From contig NW_026999318.1 in assembly GCF_037126465.1 (NCBI RefSeq), positions 2,514,447-2,578,446 of the forward strand: a stretch of 64,000 bases of DNA, written 5' to 3'. Shown piece after piece: positions 23,392 through 33,800 of this stretch. A program made the position numbers and the translations under genes. The DNA is from Ornithodoros turicata (lineage: Eukaryota > Arthropoda > Arachnida > Ixodida > Argasidae). Within the stretch, counting starts at the first letter, position 1. Every line of letters starts with the position of its first letter. The notes under the pieces were generated by a model. It searched no databases. It saw nothing but the letters and a program-made list of their open reading frames with translations, and was not told the origin of the DNA.

Positions 23392-24688
23392 CGAGGGGTG
23401 TTCAAGTCAAACTGGGGCTTTCCGTCTTCTGAGTGTACAAATGGATCGCGCTACTTCTTCTTCTTCACACGCGGCAGGCCTCCGCGTTCACCACGTGGTG
23501 CTCCAAAGTTTCTGCAAAATAGAAGACACGTGCTGGACAAGATGGCCGACAACGAGGTGAGCACGCACATTGAACAGCGAATTGTCATCAAGTTTCTTGT
23601 GAATGAAGGCGTAAGGTCATCTGAAATTCACAGAAGACTTCAGGCTCAGTATGGCCACGATACACTTAGCCGCAGCAAAGCGTTTGAGGGGTGCAAACGG
23701 TTCCGAGACGGTCATACATCAGTGCAGGACGATCACGCGGCCGGGACGGCTCAGAGCCCAGTGTCAGAGTTCCTGAGAACATCCAACTTGTGGAGCGCCT
23801 GATCCTCAAGGACCGATGGATAACAGTTCTCGAACTGGCTCGAAAGACGGACCTTTCTGTGGGAACGTAGAACACTATCTTTCATGAACACCTCCAGTTT
23901 CGGAAAGTTAGTGCCGGCTGGGTCCCGAGGCAGCTCTCCGTGTTTGACCGGCAGAGAAGACTGGAAATCTCCCAAGAACTAAGGTACCGTTTCAACACTG
24001 AAGGACAGCCGTTCCTTGATCGGATCATCGCGTGCGATGAAATGTGGGTGCACCATTTCACTGTGCACTTTTGCACTTTTCACACAGTGGAATCATCCGG
24101 GCTCGGCAGCTCCCAAGAAGTTCCGAAGCATCCCGTCTGCGGGTAAGGTCATGTGCACGGTTTTCTAGGACAAGTCTGGCGTTGTTCATGTTGATTTTCT
24201 GCCTAGTGGTACCACCATCAGGTAGTGCATATTACTGCCAGGTTTTCAGGGATGTGCATTAGGTGCTGAAGCAAAAGCGGCCGTGCCTGATCACCAAAGG
24301 GGTCCTCCTCCTACAGGACAATGCACGGCCGCATACCGCGCATCTCACGACATGCACGTTACATGAACTTGGCTGGGAGTTGCTGCCGCATCCCGCTTAC
24401 AGCCCAGACCTCGCTCCCAGCGATTTCCATCTCTTCGGGCCACTGAAGTCGTTCCTTGGGAGCTGCCTCTTCAGCTGCGACGACGAGGTCAAGAATGCGG
24501 TCCGATCATGGCTGCTACGCGGCGGTAAGGATTTCTACGCTGCTGGCATCCATGCTCTCGTGAAACGCTGGGACAAGTGCATTACTGCAGCTGGAGATTA
24601 GATTGAAAAATAAAACTTATTTCTCGCCGCTAAGTTCATTTACTTTTGCGAAAAATGAAAAGTCCCGGTTTGACTTGAACACCCCTCG
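23392..24688 (+). mobile_element. mariner element, 1,297 bp, TA target site
   Basis: The ends CGAGGGGTGTTCAAGTCAAA (23,392) and its inverse at 24,669-24,688 are terminal inverted repeats. The element is flanked by TA (23,390-23,391 and 24,689-24,690). The length is normal for mariner. Confidence 0.9.
23542..24601 (+). pseudogene. mariner transposase, frameshifted
   Basis: Begins MADNEVSTHIEQRIVIKFLV, the HTH_48-type N-terminus, then GHDTLSRSKAFEGCKRFRDG. A frameshift lies near 23,760. In other frames follow NIQLVERLILKDRWITVLEL, an internal stop, then IIACDEMWVHHF (first catalytic D), QDNARPHTA (second D) and YSPDLAPSDFHLF (third D of the D,D34D triad), then FYAAGIHALVKRWDKCITA and GD. Several frameshifts make this an inactive copy. 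Confidence 0.85.
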
Positions 24689-25020
24689 TAGTAATCCTGT
24701 GAGGAATGTGGCTTGTTTTTACGACTTAGTTCACGCTTTCCTTGTATAGAAACACCACGTGCACTTTGGCGAGAGAAACTCGTGCTCCAGAAGCTGGAAA
24801 AGCCCGGTAGCCATCTTTAGAAAGAGCTGCTCAAAAGCATATGGCTACCGGTAGAATGGAGCAGAGAAAGGCCATACACCCAAGCAACATGCCAGATATT
24901 TTCTAAAATTGGTCAAGGTTTGGCCGTGACTGGCCTAAGCAATGCCAAAGAGTATGGTACCGGTATGCGATTGGTTCCTTTCAGCCAAAAAGGCCAACGA
25001 TTAGGCCCCTCTTAGGCTGG

Positions 25021-25239
25021 CCAACAAGCACCAAAACACTTCCCCTAGGTGCCTATTTGGTTCACCAATAAGCACCAAACGTTTGCCATAGATACCTCTT
25101 TGGCTAGCCAAGAATCACCCAAATGTTTGCCACAGAATTCAGTTTGGCTGGCAAAGGATTACCCAAATGCTTGCCATGGGATTCTGTTTGGCTGGCCAGT
25201 GCGCACCCGAATGTTTTTTCGAGGCTCCCTTTTGGCTCA
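25021..25239. repeat. diverged 44-bp minisatellite, five units
   Basis: Five consecutive units of 44, 43, 44, 44 and 44 bp share the layout CCAA..A..CACC-AAA...TTTGGCT. Units start at about 25,021, 25,065, 25,108, 25,152 and 25,196. A degenerate partial unit precedes the array. Between the mariner and the array (24,691-25,020) I see no gene. Confidence 0.75.
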
Positions 25240-25308
25240 ACTGACGATTTCAAGCTTCTCTTGTCGCATGGGGGAATGGGTGTCCAACTGTCGAGTGTGA
25301 TCTGAGAG

Positions 25309-26118
25309 CAGACATGTACAAGGTACTCAAAAATGTATTTAAGATAAGATAATAAATGCTAACGTTAGAATGTAATTAAGATAGAGTATAAATACATGAA
25401 AATCAAAGTAATTAAGATATAGTACAAAATACTTCAAATGTATTTGAAATACAATTAAGATATACTATTTATCCTTGAACGCGAAAAGTCACCGGTCACT
25501 GGTCAATGCCGCAAGTTGCCGCTATGTGACATGAATCACCTAAACCCTGCGCACTACGCTAGCTGTGTCATAGGAGTCATCTAAGCACAAGTCCCAAAAA
25601 GATGACAAAGAGATACCACGTAACTTCACTGAGTATATGTGACCCAGAACAAAGCAAACTTCTAGCAGGTCAGAATTCGGCATTACCGCGTCAGGGCACA
25701 CATAATGGAACCCTCACTCGCCCATGATTAGTACACACAGGGTAAGATCTCTAAAGGAAGACTTCCAAGAAGAGCCAATGTCCGGGTCAAGTCCGAAGAA
25801 CTCAGGAAATTTCCACTGAACAAGCAAGATTATGGAAAGAAGAGACACAGAAAGTTTGAGAGGGAGATCCAAAATATGTAATTAGAGTATTGAGTAGAAA
25901 ATACCATAAAATGTATTTTAAATAGAGTATAGATACAGTCACCCCTGAGGAAGGAGCCGAACTGGCTCCGAAACGTCGGGTATCCCCGTCCTGTAACTTG
26001 GTTGGAGATTTTCGTTACTATCACAAAACAAAAAGTATTGAGTAGGGTACCAAAATACCGCAAATTATATTTAAAATACAGTATTTTAAATACGGTACTC
26101 CAAATACGTACAAGTCTG
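25309..26118. mobile_element. hAT-type non-autonomous element, 810 bp, 8-bp TSD
   Basis: Ends CAGACATGTACAAGGTACTC (left) and, inverted, CAGACTTGTACGTATTTGGA (right) are flanked by a perfect TCTGAGAG duplication (25,301-25,308 and 26,119-26,126). The interior is AT-rich with repeated GTATTT(T)AAATA motifs and no transposase. TSD length and CA...TG ends point to hAT. Confidence 0.8.
25935..26033 (+). ncRNA. hammerhead-like motif in a short insert (candidate)
   Basis: CTGAGGA (25,945-25,951), a six-base stem GGAGCC/GGCTCC (25,953-25,958 / 25,964-25,969) and GAAACGTC (25,970-25,977) reproduce the hammerhead core order. CCC before the core can pair with GGG after it. Departures: an extra A between the core and stem II, and stem III (ACGU) without a loop, so a single copy could not fold canonically. 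The insert lies between two related AGTATTGAGTAG-containing stretches inside the hAT element. Hammerhead-like motifs are known from Penelope-like elements. Confidence 0.4.
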
Positions 26119-26126
26119 TCTGAGAG

Positions 26127-27088
26127 CTAAATAAGCGAATTACCAGTGCTGTAAAATTTGCGTCGTCTTCAAGGTAAATATCAAAATCTTCCAGCAATAG
26201 GAGGTGCCGGATGACAGTCTAGATTAACATCGTCTGCAAAATTAGCACATAATTACGACTACGCTTTGTACATTACAGCAGCATGTAGTTGCACTTGTTT
26301 CGAATGACGCATACTATCACTGTCACCCATATGGTGCCCTTCGTGATGCTGAACAAAGTGGGGACGTGCAAGTTCTGCTACACGTGACACAGGAGGTGGA
26401 GGTGGAAGCTGTTTCTCTGTCATCGTTTTTGCACGAGCGACTGAGGGAACAATGGAAAGCATGCACTAAGACACAAGTCATGTGCTTGTCGATATTTGAT
26501 AACATGTTGCCGAGCATAGCTCATAGTTGTCAATTCATGGTTTTTCATGATACGTGGAAACTTAAACATTAACGATGCAAACTCAATGTTCGGCTCTATT
26601 TTTTGTGGGTGAGAACTGCTCTTAGGGGTAGTAATATTTGTGTCGTAACTACTATTAGCTAGCTGGGCATACAGTAACTATACACGCAGGCGTGGTATTG
26701 AGAGCCTAATATTATGATTGACAATTGCGTATATGTGCGCATTGGTTACCTTGGGGAGCCAGATAAGGTGATTCTGTAGGCATTAGATGGCACTGGGTGG
26801 GGTAAACAACAGCTGGAACACCGCATTACCTCATCCGCCCCAAGCTCCGAGACTGGTATTGAATCTCTGTGCTGCCCACGTGGATTTGTTTTTGGTGCGG
26901 CTGGAAAGCCGCAAGGGTATGATGAGAATGTGAAAAAGGTTTGTAAGTCAATTTTCCTTCAAGACACCTTCTCAACACATTTTTGTTTTGACACCACATA
27001 CCGAATTGGTATGGTATGTATTGAGTGCGTAGAAGTAAAGAAGTAAAGACTGTGAAATGACAAAGATATTATGAATGCATAAAATGGT
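26127..27088. other. no confidently recognised gene
   Basis: Short open frames exist, such as a proline-rich minus frame at 26,259-26,462, but none shows a family signature. A minus segment near 26,140-26,200 (LLEDFDIYLEDDANFTAL) before a GTAATTC could be an exon end, but it is not supported further. Confidence 0.25.
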
Positions 27089-27360
27089 TCAAACGATGCT
27101 CGCCTGATCCATACGATAAGTGGGTGATGTTTTCAGAGTCTTTAGCACTGCTTTGCCGTCCTGATCTTTTGGGTGACTGACTTTGTACCGGAGTTCAGCA
27201 CTGCTTGACATTGCCTGTGCCCAGCATCCATTTTCATTGAAGTCCGTGGCAGCCAGGAGTGACCTGTGAACATGACCTCGCATATGACTGTAGCGAATAA
27301 CACTCACAGTCACGAAATTTACCAATGGATGCATGCGGTGAACGCCCGTTTCAGGATTTC
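27089..27360 (-). pseudogene. transposase-like C-terminal fragment (Kolobok-type suspected)
   Basis: Minus frame with NPETGVHRMHPLVNF, then RYSHMRGHVHRSLLAATDFN, SSSAELRYKVSHPKDQDG and a KTSPTY end. The layout H-rich start, then M.....LAA.DFN.N, then RYK..HPK resembles the C-terminus of some Kolobok-like transposases. This is recalled family knowledge, not a search result. No termini were found. Confidence 0.3.
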
Positions 27361-29355
27361 TAAAAGGTAGAATGGCTTTCGAAGAGGATTGTCTCTTGTT
27401 GTGCTCTCTCGCTTTTGCCTGATATTCCCGGATTAAAAAGTTATTTACTAACCATTTTAGGGTAATTAGTCATCTTGTGATTACATGCTTTCTTTGAGAG
27501 TGTTCTCTAGTATAACTAAACTGCAAAAACGACATCTGTGCTGCTCTCATAGCTTTTTTATTATAAATTTGTAAACGCTAAAAAACGCTGGACTTGAACA
27601 GCTGTACTACATGTAGCTCATTCTATGTTTGCTGAGCGATTGCTGTTAACTATATAGCAGAACATTTTTGAAGCCATGCAAGCTACTTGTTGTCTGTCAG
27701 CGAAGTAACCGATTCATGTGACACGTACCTCTAAAGACTGCGTCTTGTTTGGTAGGTTTCACATGATTAGACAGCCTTGGAACAATACCAACCTAGCTTC
27801 ATTCCTTTCATGGTCTACGCATGCATCATTGGGAAGGAATTGAAGCAGAAGGCTGGTGGGGGGTACACTTCTGCGCTGTACGTCTGCCCAATAGATGACA
27901 GCTGTCCAATATTGTTCAAAAGCATCTTAGCACAGACTATGTTCTTGAACTTTAGGTGTGCCTCGGCCCCTGTCAGTAAGAAGGAATTCAGTGTAGGAGA
28001 GCAAGACATTTCTACCTGCTTTTCTATGCCTTACCTTTGTCAAACTACAGTTGTCATGGGAGATCACCATGTTCACACTCTGCATGGTGAATATTTTCGT
28101 GAACATGAATGTTGATGACTTGATTTGTCATAGAAGTCCATTTGGTCAGCGTCACTTTGCGATTTCCGCCACTGGTCATAGCACATGTTAGAGACGAAAT
28201 GGGAAGACGGCGTGGTCCAGCTGGTCACTAACGGGCGGTGATGACAAAGTGGCAGTCCAGATGACGTCCCCATTTGGCCAGGACAGATGTTGACTGAAGT
28301 TATGCATCAGCAGGCATTTTACCAAAGGCAAGGTAGACGTTTATTAATGCTTTAGGTTGGTAAAGGGCCGAATTAAAGAGCTCATGAGATGTTGATGCGT
28401 CGACGCTGACCGATGAACTCTCGTGGCCTCTCTCGCGCCCATCGCTTATGTGGATGGGCGATGCCACGATGAAGACGATGATTGGGCAGCGGTGATGACG
28501 ATGCTGCTGCTGCTCACACGACCTCCGCATTGAACGATGAACTGTCCTTTGTTCAGGAGGCACTTTATTAGAACGTCTGTGGGATATGGAAATCTTCCGG
28601 TTGTGAGGTCTTGAGTCACTGATGAATCCAAGTCTGCTTCGACTTTGGCAGTCTTGGTTTTTTTTCGGGTCCGGGTTAATGATTCCTGGCGTTCTCCAGA
28701 AGATGTCTGATGTTCAGCAAGAACAAGCAAAGAATGAATAAACATGAGACGTCACTCGCATGCCAAGCTAGGCTAACGAGGTCTGGTACGATCGCATTGA
28801 GTGTAATTGGTCAAAACCAGGAATGCAATGTCTGCAACTTACGATACGGAAGATAAGCCGAGTTTCATTGGAACGCATTGAGGCGCTGTCTTTACCACAA
28901 CATTCCAAGACGGAAGCTCGTCTCTCAGCCGTAATCATATCAGTGAAGCATGACGTATCACCACTCCCAAATTTTTTCTTTTTTGTCATTTGCGGTTTCT
29001 TGAATTCGTAGAACAGTGAATTGCAGTAGCAAACGAATTATGACTATATATATCACGTAGCAAAGGAGGGAGAGGAGGTACTGCACAGGGGGGGGGGATA
29101 TATTTATTAGACGAAAAGGAAAAAAAAAACAGGCTTCATCTATCTAGCTGGTGTTGGCCGAGCCTTTAGTAGCCACCTATCGGCTAGCAAGTCGTCATGG
29201 CCCGGTTTCAGTCGCCGTTCAGCACACCATTCATTGTAGCTCACCATAGTGCACGCGCTTCTCATAGCATGTACTCGCGGCCTATATATCTTACACATAT
29301 TCATCTCCCGATTAAAGTCAGTTAATTGAGGTGTAGTTGTTCAAAATGCTCTTTA
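27361..29355. other. no recognised gene
   Basis: Open frames on both strands (for example plus 27,777-28,115 and minus 28,446-28,745) have no recognisable domains. A G-run followed by ATATATTTATTAGACG near 29,089-29,115 looks like the edge of another repeat. Confidence 0.3.
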
Positions 29356-29367
29356 TGATGAACTGGG

Positions 29368-29620
29368 CCCCGCAGGGGGCATCAGCGTACGCTGATGTTT
29401 GGTGAGTGGCGCCACCACGGACCCTAGCCCCCAGTCCCAAGGTGTTATCCGTACCGTGCCGAGGGGATGAAAGGCGAAGAGTAGAAGCCTTGAACGGTGG
29501 CGGTCGGGGTCTTGGTCAAGCCTCGGCCGATGGGTTTTCCTTAAAACTCCGGGACCTTCTCACGCGTATGGACGTCAAACGTGAGCGACTCTTAGGAGCG
29601 TCCATTTTCTAAAACCGCGC
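29368..29620 (+). promoter_or_regulatory. LINE 5' UTR with an 18-bp palindrome
   Basis: Starts CCCCGCAGGGGGC and contains the perfect palindrome CATCAGCGTACGCTGATG (29,380-29,397). The G-run at 29,375-29,379 can pair with the C-run of AGCCCCCAG about 70 bases later. The first ~190 bp is almost identical in LINE-2 (39,240 onward), including the palindrome (39,252-39,269). It presumably holds an internal promoter. A self-cleaving 5' fold is possible but untested. Confidence 0.55.
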
Positions 29621-30832
29621 ATGGTTAAAAATTCCTCTTCCTCTACGATCGGGGGCGGCAAACGTCCCCGGACCGAAGTATCTGAAACAAGAATGTCTAC
29701 CAACTTCATAGCAAAATACATCGTGCTTTCAGCAACAGGAAATGACAAAGAAAAGATAGTGCCCCTGGGTAAGATGTCGCCGTTCTTCATGGAGAAGGCG
29801 GTGGCATCTCTGTCTAGACATATACCTGAGATCAAGCGCATGCGATCTGGCGACTTGTTAATAAAGTGCACTTCTGAAACAGACTGTGAGGCCATTCTGA
29901 ACACAAATGAAATGTTGGGAAAAAGAATATCAGCTTCCTTACACAAGACACTGAACACCAGCCGAGGCGTCATCGCCCTATCTGAACTCATCGACGTGCC
30001 CGTTGAGGAAATTCTTCTAAACCTGAAAGACCAGGACGTCATAGATGTACGAAAAATAAAAATAAGAAAGAACAATGAGTACATTACAACCCGCAATATT
30101 ATTCTTACCTTTGATCGCCCGACTCTGCCTCAAAAGTTAAAAGTAGGATATCTGTCAGCAGAAGTTCGCCCATACATCCCAAATCCGTTGCGCTGCTTCC
30201 GTTGTAACAGATTCGGTCATGCTGCCGACTCGTGCCGTGGCTCCGCCTGTTGCGCACGGTGTGGGAAGCCTGACCACGAAACAAAAGAATGCAAAGGGCC
30301 AGACTGTTGTGTCAACTGCTCTTCTAACCACCCATCCTACTCGAGATCCTGTGCAAAATGGAAATATGAAAAGGAAGTCCTACATGTTAAAGTCACGCAG
30401 AACCTCACTTACCCAGAAGCCAGGAAAAAAGTAGCTCCCATCTTTTTCGAGAAATCTTTTGCCACAGCTGTAAAACAGAAAGTAAAACTAGTCACACAGT
30501 ACACCCAGACCGAGCAGTCAATATTCACCCAGACCAACGCAAGTCAGATCCAAGGAGGTGCAGATCCACCTCCAACTCCTGAAATTCCTGTGGCGTCGCT
30601 AACACCGGCGCCACTCCTGTCCTCACAGTCCACGGAGGTTACATCCATGGATTGCGAGGATGAGACGAGCTCTGAGCGCTCCTTTGCGAGCACGAGCTCC
30701 CAAGTCCTCCAAAAGAATAAGGCTAGTCTGTCGGGGAGTGGGTCACTGCCTGACATATCTGACAAGGAGCTTGCGGCCGCGCGGAAAAAGCCCACGAGGC
30801 CACGGGTCACACCCCCAACAAAAGATAGGTAA
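29621..30832 (+). CDS. LINE ORF1 gag-like RNA-binding protein, intact
   Basis: 403 residues from ATG at 29,621. The C-terminal half has three cysteine-rich knuckles in tandem after RPYIPNPL: CFRCNRFGHAADSC (CX2CX4HX4C, about residues 191-204), CCARCGKPDHETKEC, and CVNCSSNHPSYSRSC (CX2CX3HX6C). The N-terminal part (KMSPFFMEKAVASLSRHIP) is shared by ORF1 of LINE-2. The C-terminus is Ser/Thr-rich and acidic with a basic end. By family analogy it coats the element RNA in the ribonucleoprotein. The stop TAA overlaps the ORF2 start as TAATG, so ORF2 is probably translated by termination-reinitiation. Confidence 0.88.
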   Translation: MVKNSSSSTIGGGKRPRTEVSETRMSTNFIAKYIVLSATGNDKEKIVPLGKMSPFFMEKAVASLSRHIPEIKRMRSGDLLIKCTSETDCEAILNTNEMLGKRISASLHKTLNTSRGVIALSELIDVPVEEILLNLKDQDVIDVRKIKIRKNNEYITTRNIILTFDRPTLPQKLKVGYLSAEVRPYIPNPLRCFRCNRFGHAADSCRGSACCARCGKPDHETKECKGPDCCVNCSSNHPSYSRSCAKWKYEKEVLHVKVTQNLTYPEARKKVAPIFFEKSFATAVKQKVKLVTQYTQTEQSIFTQTNASQIQGGADPPPTPEIPVASLTPAPLLSSQSTEVTSMDCEDETSSERSFASTSSQVLQKNKASLSGSGSLPDISDKELAAARKKPTRPRVTPPTKDR

Positions 30833-33800
30833 TGAAAGCTCTTCCTAGTCGGCAAAAGTTCCTGACACATGTCCTTCTTCTTAGTACTGCAATCATTATG
30901 CAGCACACAATTCTCCAATGGAATTGCCGTGGGTTACTATCTAATGTAGATGACGTCAACGATCTTTTCGAGAAGTATAACACATCATGTTTTTGTCTTC
31001 AAGAAACATATTTGAATACACAAACACAAAATCCACTGCGTAGACACAATGTCTTTCGAAGAGATCGAACTGACGCCACCCGTGCATCCGGTGGTGTTGC
31101 GATCGTCACTCGAGGATCTCTCCCAACCAAAGCTGTTCATCTAGTTACAAACTTGGAAGCTGTAGCTGTGCAGGTGTGTCTAGACAGGATAGTCACCATC
31201 TGCTCAATCTATTTGCCACCAGCAGGCACAATTACGCAAAGAGACTTAGAAAATTTGTGCAGCCAACTTCCTAGCCCTTTTATACTTCTGGGTGACTTCA
31301 ATGCTCACAACCCACTTTGGAGCAGTACAAGAACGGACACACGAGGGAAAATGTTAGAGAAGTTCTTGTTATCAACATCCATCTGTATTTTAAACACAGG
31401 GGCACCTACATACATACACACGTCAAGTCAATCTCTCTCAGCCTTAGACCTGTCCTTTTGCAGTCCATCTTTGTTTCAAGAGATAAAATGGACTGTAGAA
31501 GAAAACCCACTTGGGAGCGACCACTTCCCTGTGGTGTTAAAATATCTTGCGCCAGTGAACCCTCTAACAACACGCCCCCCTAGATGGAAACTCCAACTAG
31601 CCGACTGGAAGCAGTTTTCAGAAAGAAGTGACCTATCTTTAATTCCCTTTGATAGTATAATGATAGAAGAAGCTAATTGTCTTCTCAGCAACGTCATACT
31701 TGATGCAGCAACAGTATCTATTCCCCAGATATCTGGTCGCCTCCCAAAGCGACCTAAACCCTGGTGGAATAATGAATGCGAGGAAACTCGCAAACTTCAA
31801 AATCGTGCATGGGGTACATTTCGGAGATACCCCACCTCAGAAAATCTTTTACTTTTCAAAAAGGCAAGAGCGAAGGCCAGGTGGACACGAAAACAGGCTA
31901 AACGGTCCTCTTGGCGAACCTTCATATCTTCTCTATCTTGTAATACTCCATCCAAAACTGTATGGGACAGACTTCGCAAAATCAGAGGAGAACATATCAG
32001 TCATTCAGTCCCTCTTTTAGAAGTTAACGGTCAGGTATGCGAAAGCCTAGAAGAACAGGCTAATGCACTTGGGGAACACTTCCAAAGCATTTCAAGTTCC
32101 TCCCATTATAGCAGTGAATTCCTTAAAATTAAACAAAGGTCCGAAAAACAAAAGATTTCAGCAAATGGTGGAGACTGTTTTGGATATAACCAGGCTTTCA
32201 CCATGGTAGAATTGTCACGCTCCTTGTTGTCAGCAAAAGCGACTGCTCCTGGCCCAGACCGTGTTGCATACTCAATGCTACAGAACTTGTCTGACATATC
32301 AAAAAAATGTTTACTTCGGTTCTTCAACCTCGTTTGGGTACAGGGGACACTACCGTCTGCATGGAAAATTGCCACCATAATCCCTCTCCTGAAAGCCGGA
32401 AAGGAAGTGTCTTGTCCTGCCAGTTATCGTCCCATCGCTTTGACAAGCTGCATAGGCAAAACCTTTGAGCGAATGGTCAATAACCGTCTGGTTTATTTTC
32501 TTGAAATGAATAAGTGCCTATCAGAATTTCAATGTGGTTTTCGAATGGGGTGCTCCACAGTGGACCACCTCGTTCGTCTAGAAACAACAATCCGTGAAGC
32601 CTTTGTCAGGAGACAACACTGCTTGTCAGTTTTCTTTGATTTGGAGAAAGCATACGACACTGCGTGGAGATATGGCATCCTACAGGATCTCCATTCGTTC
32701 GGTATACGGGGTCGTCTCTTTAAATGTATTGCTGATTTCCTACAACACAGAACATTCAGAGTTCAGCTGGGAACTACCTTATCCCGTTTGTTCGTGCAGG
32801 AGAATGGTGTCCCGCATGGCTCTGTTCTGAGCGTCACGTTATTCCTTATCAAAATCAACTCTATAGCCAGTGTCATCCCACCCTCTATATCCTTTTCCTT
32901 GTATGTGGATGACATCCAGATATCTTGTTGTTCAGCGAGCTTACCCAGATGTGAACGACAGATGCAACTCTGTATAAATAAAATGGCAAAATGGTCCTCA
33001 CATAATGGGTTTAAATTCTCTCCTGAAAAAACAATCTGCGTTCATTTCTCGAGAATCAGAGGAGTGTTTCCGTCTCCTGCGCTGCAACTTAATGAACAGG
33101 ACATTCTTGTGAAATCAGAATGCAAATTTCTTTGCATGACGTTTGATTCAAAGCTCACTTTCAAGCCCCATATTCAAAACCTGAAGGCAAAATGTGTGAA
33201 GTCACTGGATCTACTGAAAATCATCTCTCATAGATCTTGGGGTGCAGACGAGGAGACACTCCGCCGTGTATATAGTGCCTGCATTCGGTCCAAGATAGAT
33301 TATGGGTCTATCGTCTACGGCTCAGCCCGCCAATCTGTATTGAAAGCCCTAGACCCTGTTCATCACCAAGGGCTCAGGCTTATCCTTGGTGCGTTCCGAA
33401 CATCTCCAGTCGAAAGTCTGTACGTGGAATCCCATGAATATTCGTTGAATAGAAGACGATTTTATCTTGGAGTGTCATATGCTCTAAGAATAAGGAGTTG
33501 TGCACAACACCCCGCACTGACTTGTGTTAAAAGTACACGTTTCGAACAGCTGTTTATTAACAGGCCTTCAGTAGTCCCCCCTCTTTCAATGAGAATTGAA
33601 CAAGATAATGGGGATCACAATTTTTCTTCCTATAATTGCCAAGTTGTTGAATATGGGAAGGTGGTCCCACCTTGGGAACCACTTCCAAGCCATGATACCT
33701 CTTTGACTAAATACAGCAAACACAACACCTCTACACATGTACTACAGCAAGAATTTGCACACCTGAGGGAGAGTTTCGGGACTCACACAGAAATTTACAC

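Noticed and set aside
25021..25239. CRISPR-like array
   Set aside because: The units are contiguous and diverged, with no spacer/repeat alternation, and the genome is eukaryotic.
25945..25977. Calling a canonical, active hammerhead ribozyme
   Set aside because: Stem III has no loop and an extra A separates the core from stem II, so only a hammerhead-like motif is claimed.
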